From NCBI RefSeq assembly GCF_027257875.1, contig NZ_JAPVQY010000075.1:1-32572 (forward strand): 32,572 nt of DNA, given 5' to 3'. Below are positions 30,935-32,572 of this stretch, piece by piece. This stretch comes from Burkholderia sp. IMCC1007 (GTDB taxonomy: Bacteria; Pseudomonadota; Gammaproteobacteria; Burkholderiales; Burkholderiaceae). The position numbers and the translations under genes were made by a program. The first letter of the stretch is position 1. Each line of letters begins with the position of its first letter. A model generated the notes under the pieces. That model saw only the letters and a program-made list of their open reading frames with translations, was not told the origin of the DNA and made no database searches.

Positions 30935-31534
30935 ATGGTGACCGTCGGTCAGGATGCTGCTTCGGTACTGGGTGTGATCGGATCTGCCGTGTCCCTGCTG
31001 GCAGCGATTCCGTACGCGCTCGCGGTCTATCGGCGCACCGTCCGTCCGCATCTGTTCACGTGGCTCGTCTGGTCGATCGTCACGGCGATCGCGGCCGCCG
31101 GCCAGTTCGCTGCAGGCGCCGGACCTTCGGCATGGTGTACGGCGGCGATTGCCGTCACCTGTTTCCTGACCTTCGTCGCGAGCATTTTTCGAGGCGAGCG
31201 CGGCTGGACGCGCGTCGACTGGTTTTTTCTGTGCGCTGCGTTGTCGGCGATTCCGCTCTGGATACTGACCGCCGATCCGACCATCTCGATCTGTCTCGTC
31301 ACGCTGATCGAGCTTGCCGGCCTCGGCCCGACCGTGCGCAAGACGCTCCGCGATCCGTGGAGCGAGAGTCTCGCGTATTTCGCGCTGTGCGTGCTCAAAT
31401 ATGCGCTGGCGCTGCTGGCGTTAAGCACATGGAATGTCGCGGTCGCGTTCTATCCCGTCGTCAACCTCCTCGCGTCGATCGGCATCTGCTCGCTGATGGT
31501 GGTGCGGCGTCACGCGCTGTCGAAAGCGGAGTAG
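30935..31534 (+). CDS. Multi-pass membrane protein of unknown function
   Basis: A 199-aa protein with about six or seven hydrophobic segments: VLGVIGSAVSLLAAIPYALAV; HLFTWLVWSIVTAIAAAGQF; WCTAAIAVTCFLTFVAS; WFFLCAALSAIPLWIL; ISICLVTLIELAGLGP; YFALCVLKYALALLAL; AFYPVVNLLASIGIC. Short basic or acidic loops lie between them (RRTVRPH, RGERGWTRVD, RKTLRDPWSE). No enzyme motif is seen. Repeated proline-containing helices are reminiscent of PQ-loop/SWEET-like proteins, but that is only an impression. The ATG at 30935 has AAGG nine bases upstream and follows an inverted repeat that could hide the ribosome site. Divergent from the amine cluster; a link is unproven. Confidence 0.7.
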   Translation: MVTVGQDAASVLGVIGSAVSLLAAIPYALAVYRRTVRPHLFTWLVWSIVTAIAAAGQFAAGAGPSAWCTAAIAVTCFLTFVASIFRGERGWTRVDWFFLCAALSAIPLWILTADPTISICLVTLIELAGLGPTVRKTLRDPWSESLAYFALCVLKYALALLALSTWNVAVAFYPVVNLLASIGICSLMVVRRHALSKAE

Positions 31535-31638
31535 CCTCTGTCGCGTAGGCGTGATGCCGGAGTGCCTGGGCCACCGCGATCCGCATGCCGCGTCGTGCGC
31601 GAAAATCCTGATTCTTCGAACTGATGCGAGGCACCGAT

Positions 31639-32010
31639 ATGGACGCAGTTCGTGCAGTCACCGAACCGTATGAAGCCGCCCTTCGCGCGGCGATGCTGGC
31701 CAACGACGTCGACATGCTCGACGCATTGCTGGATGACGATCTGATCTTCACTATTCCGAGCGGCCAGGTCATCTCGAAGCACGACGATCTCTCCGCGCAT
31801 CGCGCGAAGCTGCTGCGTCTCGACGCACTCGATATCCACGAAATGCAGGCACGGGCGATCGACGCGTTGATCGTCACCACGACGAAGGCGATGCTTGCCG
31901 GCCGCTTCGACGGCGCGGCGTTCGACGGCACGTTCGTCTATACGCGCCTGTGGCGCCGCTCGGGCAATGGCTGGCGTGTCGTTGCGGGACATGCGTCGCA
32001 GATCGGTTGA
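31639..32010 (+). CDS. NTF2/SnoaL-like (DUF4440-type) protein
   Basis: A 123-aa small alpha+beta protein. The opening VTEPYEAALRAAMLANDVDMLDALLDDDLIFTIPSGQVISKHDDL is the usual start of NTF2-like proteins: helices followed by a strand ending in a pocket. The end TFVYTRLWRRSGNGWRVVAGHASQ is the characteristic final strand pair. I prefer the ATG at 31639, which has GCGAGG at good spacing, over the ATG at 31624, which has none. Such proteins may be isomerases, ligand binders or detoxification factors, and the sequence does not tell which. Probably single-gene, ~105 nt after the membrane protein. Confidence 0.8.
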   Translation: MDAVRAVTEPYEAALRAAMLANDVDMLDALLDDDLIFTIPSGQVISKHDDLSAHRAKLLRLDALDIHEMQARAIDALIVTTTKAMLAGRFDGAAFDGTFVYTRLWRRSGNGWRVVAGHASQIG

Positions 32011-32120
32011 GCCGCGACATACCGGCGAATCGACCAGCTTCGCAGTCCCGAGGTGAGCCGATGCCGCTACTTCCGCGCACCGTCACGCGGATCCCCCATG
32101 CATTTCCGCCGCGCCAATGC

Positions 32121-32150
32121 AAAAACCCCCGCCTTTCGGGCGGGGGTTCT
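32121..32150 (-). terminator. Intrinsic terminator of the rRNA operon
   Basis: On the minus strand CCCCCGCC, a 5-base loop and GGCGGGGG (8 perfect pairs) are followed by five T. It starts about 15 nt after the 5S rRNA 3' end, where an rrn terminator is expected. It could also stop leftward-convergent transcripts. Confidence 0.9.
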
Positions 32151-32160
32151 TGGCTTAGGG

Positions 32161-32276
32161 AGCCTGACGATTACCTACTTTCACACGGGAATCCGCACTA
32201 TCATCGGCGTAGAGTCGTTTCACGGTCCTGTTCGGGATGGGAAGGGGTGGGACCGACTCGCTATGGTCATCAGGCA
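32161..32276 (-). rRNA. rrf: 5S ribosomal RNA
   Basis: The minus strand begins TGCCTGATGACCATAGCGAG and contains CCCACCCCTTCCCATCCCG, CCGTGAAACG, a GATGATAGTG region and a complementary 3' end (AATCGTCAGGCT) that pairs with the 5' end. This is a standard bacterial 5S rRNA of ~116 nt; exact ends may vary by 1-3 nt. It lies 3' of 23S in the normal order. Confidence 0.95.
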
Positions 32277-32458
32277 AAGGGGGTTGTTCTGCTGGCGTGG
32301 CCAACAGAACCAATCTTGGAAGAAGCAGTAATTTAGGTTGTGAGCTGTATCTCACACATACGCGGTACTTCAACCGCAGTACGTCGAGTGCCTCGCACTC
32401 GACGCTCGATATCCGTAAGCGCTGAAGCGCTAACGGCTATCGAGACAGACTTGTTATA
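32277..32458 (-). other. 23S-5S spacer with five hairpins
   Basis: The 182-bp transcribed spacer holds no tRNA. It is built almost entirely of inverted repeats: 32286-32310 (10 of 11 pairs), 32340-32354 (GTGAG/CTCAC), 32362-32377 (GCGGT/ACCGC), 32382-32404 (CGTCGAGTG/CACTCGACG, perfect) and 32405-32444 (17 of 19 pairs). The long stems are plausible RNase III or other rRNA-processing sites. Confidence 0.75.
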
Positions 32459-32572
32459 GGATCAAGCCTTACGGGCAATTAGTATCAGTTAGCTGAACGC
32501 ATTACTGCGCTTACACACCTGACCTATCAACGTCCTGGTCTCGAACGACCCTTCAAGGAGGTCAAGCCTCCA
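32459..32572 (-). rRNA. rrl: 23S ribosomal RNA, 3' end (truncated by window edge)
   Basis: The minus strand reads GTAATGCGTTCAGCTAACTG, then ATACTAATTGCCCGTAAGGC and TTGATCC, the conserved 3' terminus of betaproteobacterial 23S rRNA. The remainder of the gene lies beyond the right edge. The 3' boundary is estimated by comparison with the known E. coli end. Confidence 0.93.

Noticed and set aside
31950..32425. Small frames across the 5S rRNA and its terminator
   Set aside because: They run through a structural RNA gene and an intrinsic terminator; no protein similarity is recognisable.
32277..32458. CRISPR-like or REP array in the repeated hairpins
   Set aside because: The stems differ from each other in sequence and size, with no spaced identical repeats; the position between 5S and 23S explains them as rRNA spacer.

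Overview
The window looks like a high-GC betaproteobacterial replicon, most likely a Burkholderia of the cepacia complex. This rests on very strong G/C third positions, the style of the proteins (DUF1120 fimbrial subunits, secreted Msr proteins, PreT/PreA), and a 5S/23S rRNA pair of Burkholderia type at the right edge. No insertion sequence, phage gene, integrase, tRNA or CRISPR array is visible. It reads as accessory-metabolism chromosome lying downstream of an rRNA operon.

Layout: (1) 1-3249, plus strand: a methionine-sulfoxide repair operon, msrB (5' end outside the window), dipZ (CcdA-thioredoxin fusion) and msrA. (2) 3447-4568, plus: a stand-alone Rieske oxygenase. (3) 4602-11889, minus: a complete reductive pyrimidine pathway transcribed as beta-ureidopropionase, preT, preA, NCS1 permease, hydA. 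It lies divergent from a RutR-like TetR regulator (12254-12946), with a perfect 18-bp palindrome midway between them. (4) 13028-19753, minus: a chaperone-usher fimbrial operon with three DUF1120 subunits (two from a segmental duplication), chaperone, usher and a small terminal subunit. An orphan LuxR-type response regulator lies divergent (20113-20766). (5) 20962-24632, minus: an acyl-CoA module (AMP-binding ligase, SDR, thiolase) divergent from an AraC-type regulator (24769-25773). (6) 25809-30551, minus: an amine-catabolism cluster (PuuC-like aldehyde dehydrogenase, SpuC-like aminotransferase, second NCS1-type permease). (7) 30935-32010, plus: an unknown membrane protein and an NTF2/SnoaL-like protein. 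(8) 32121-32572, minus: intrinsic terminator, 5S rRNA, a hairpin-rich spacer and the 3' end of 23S rRNA.

How the genes work together: the Msr proteins carry no visible resolving cysteine, and the DipZ thioredoxin domain between them is the obvious electron donor. The pyrimidine operon should import a pyrimidine and convert it to beta-alanine, CO2 and ammonia. Beta-alanine could in principle feed the aminotransferase and aldehyde dehydrogenase 15 kb away, although their sequences fit diamine catabolism better. The fimbrial operon has features outside the textbook type 1/P-pilus picture: a chaperone without the two usual basic anchor residues, a terminator between subunit and assembly genes, and a duplicated subunit. 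I consider it the most interesting part. I do not see a wholly new kind of system; the best leads are unusual versions of known ones.
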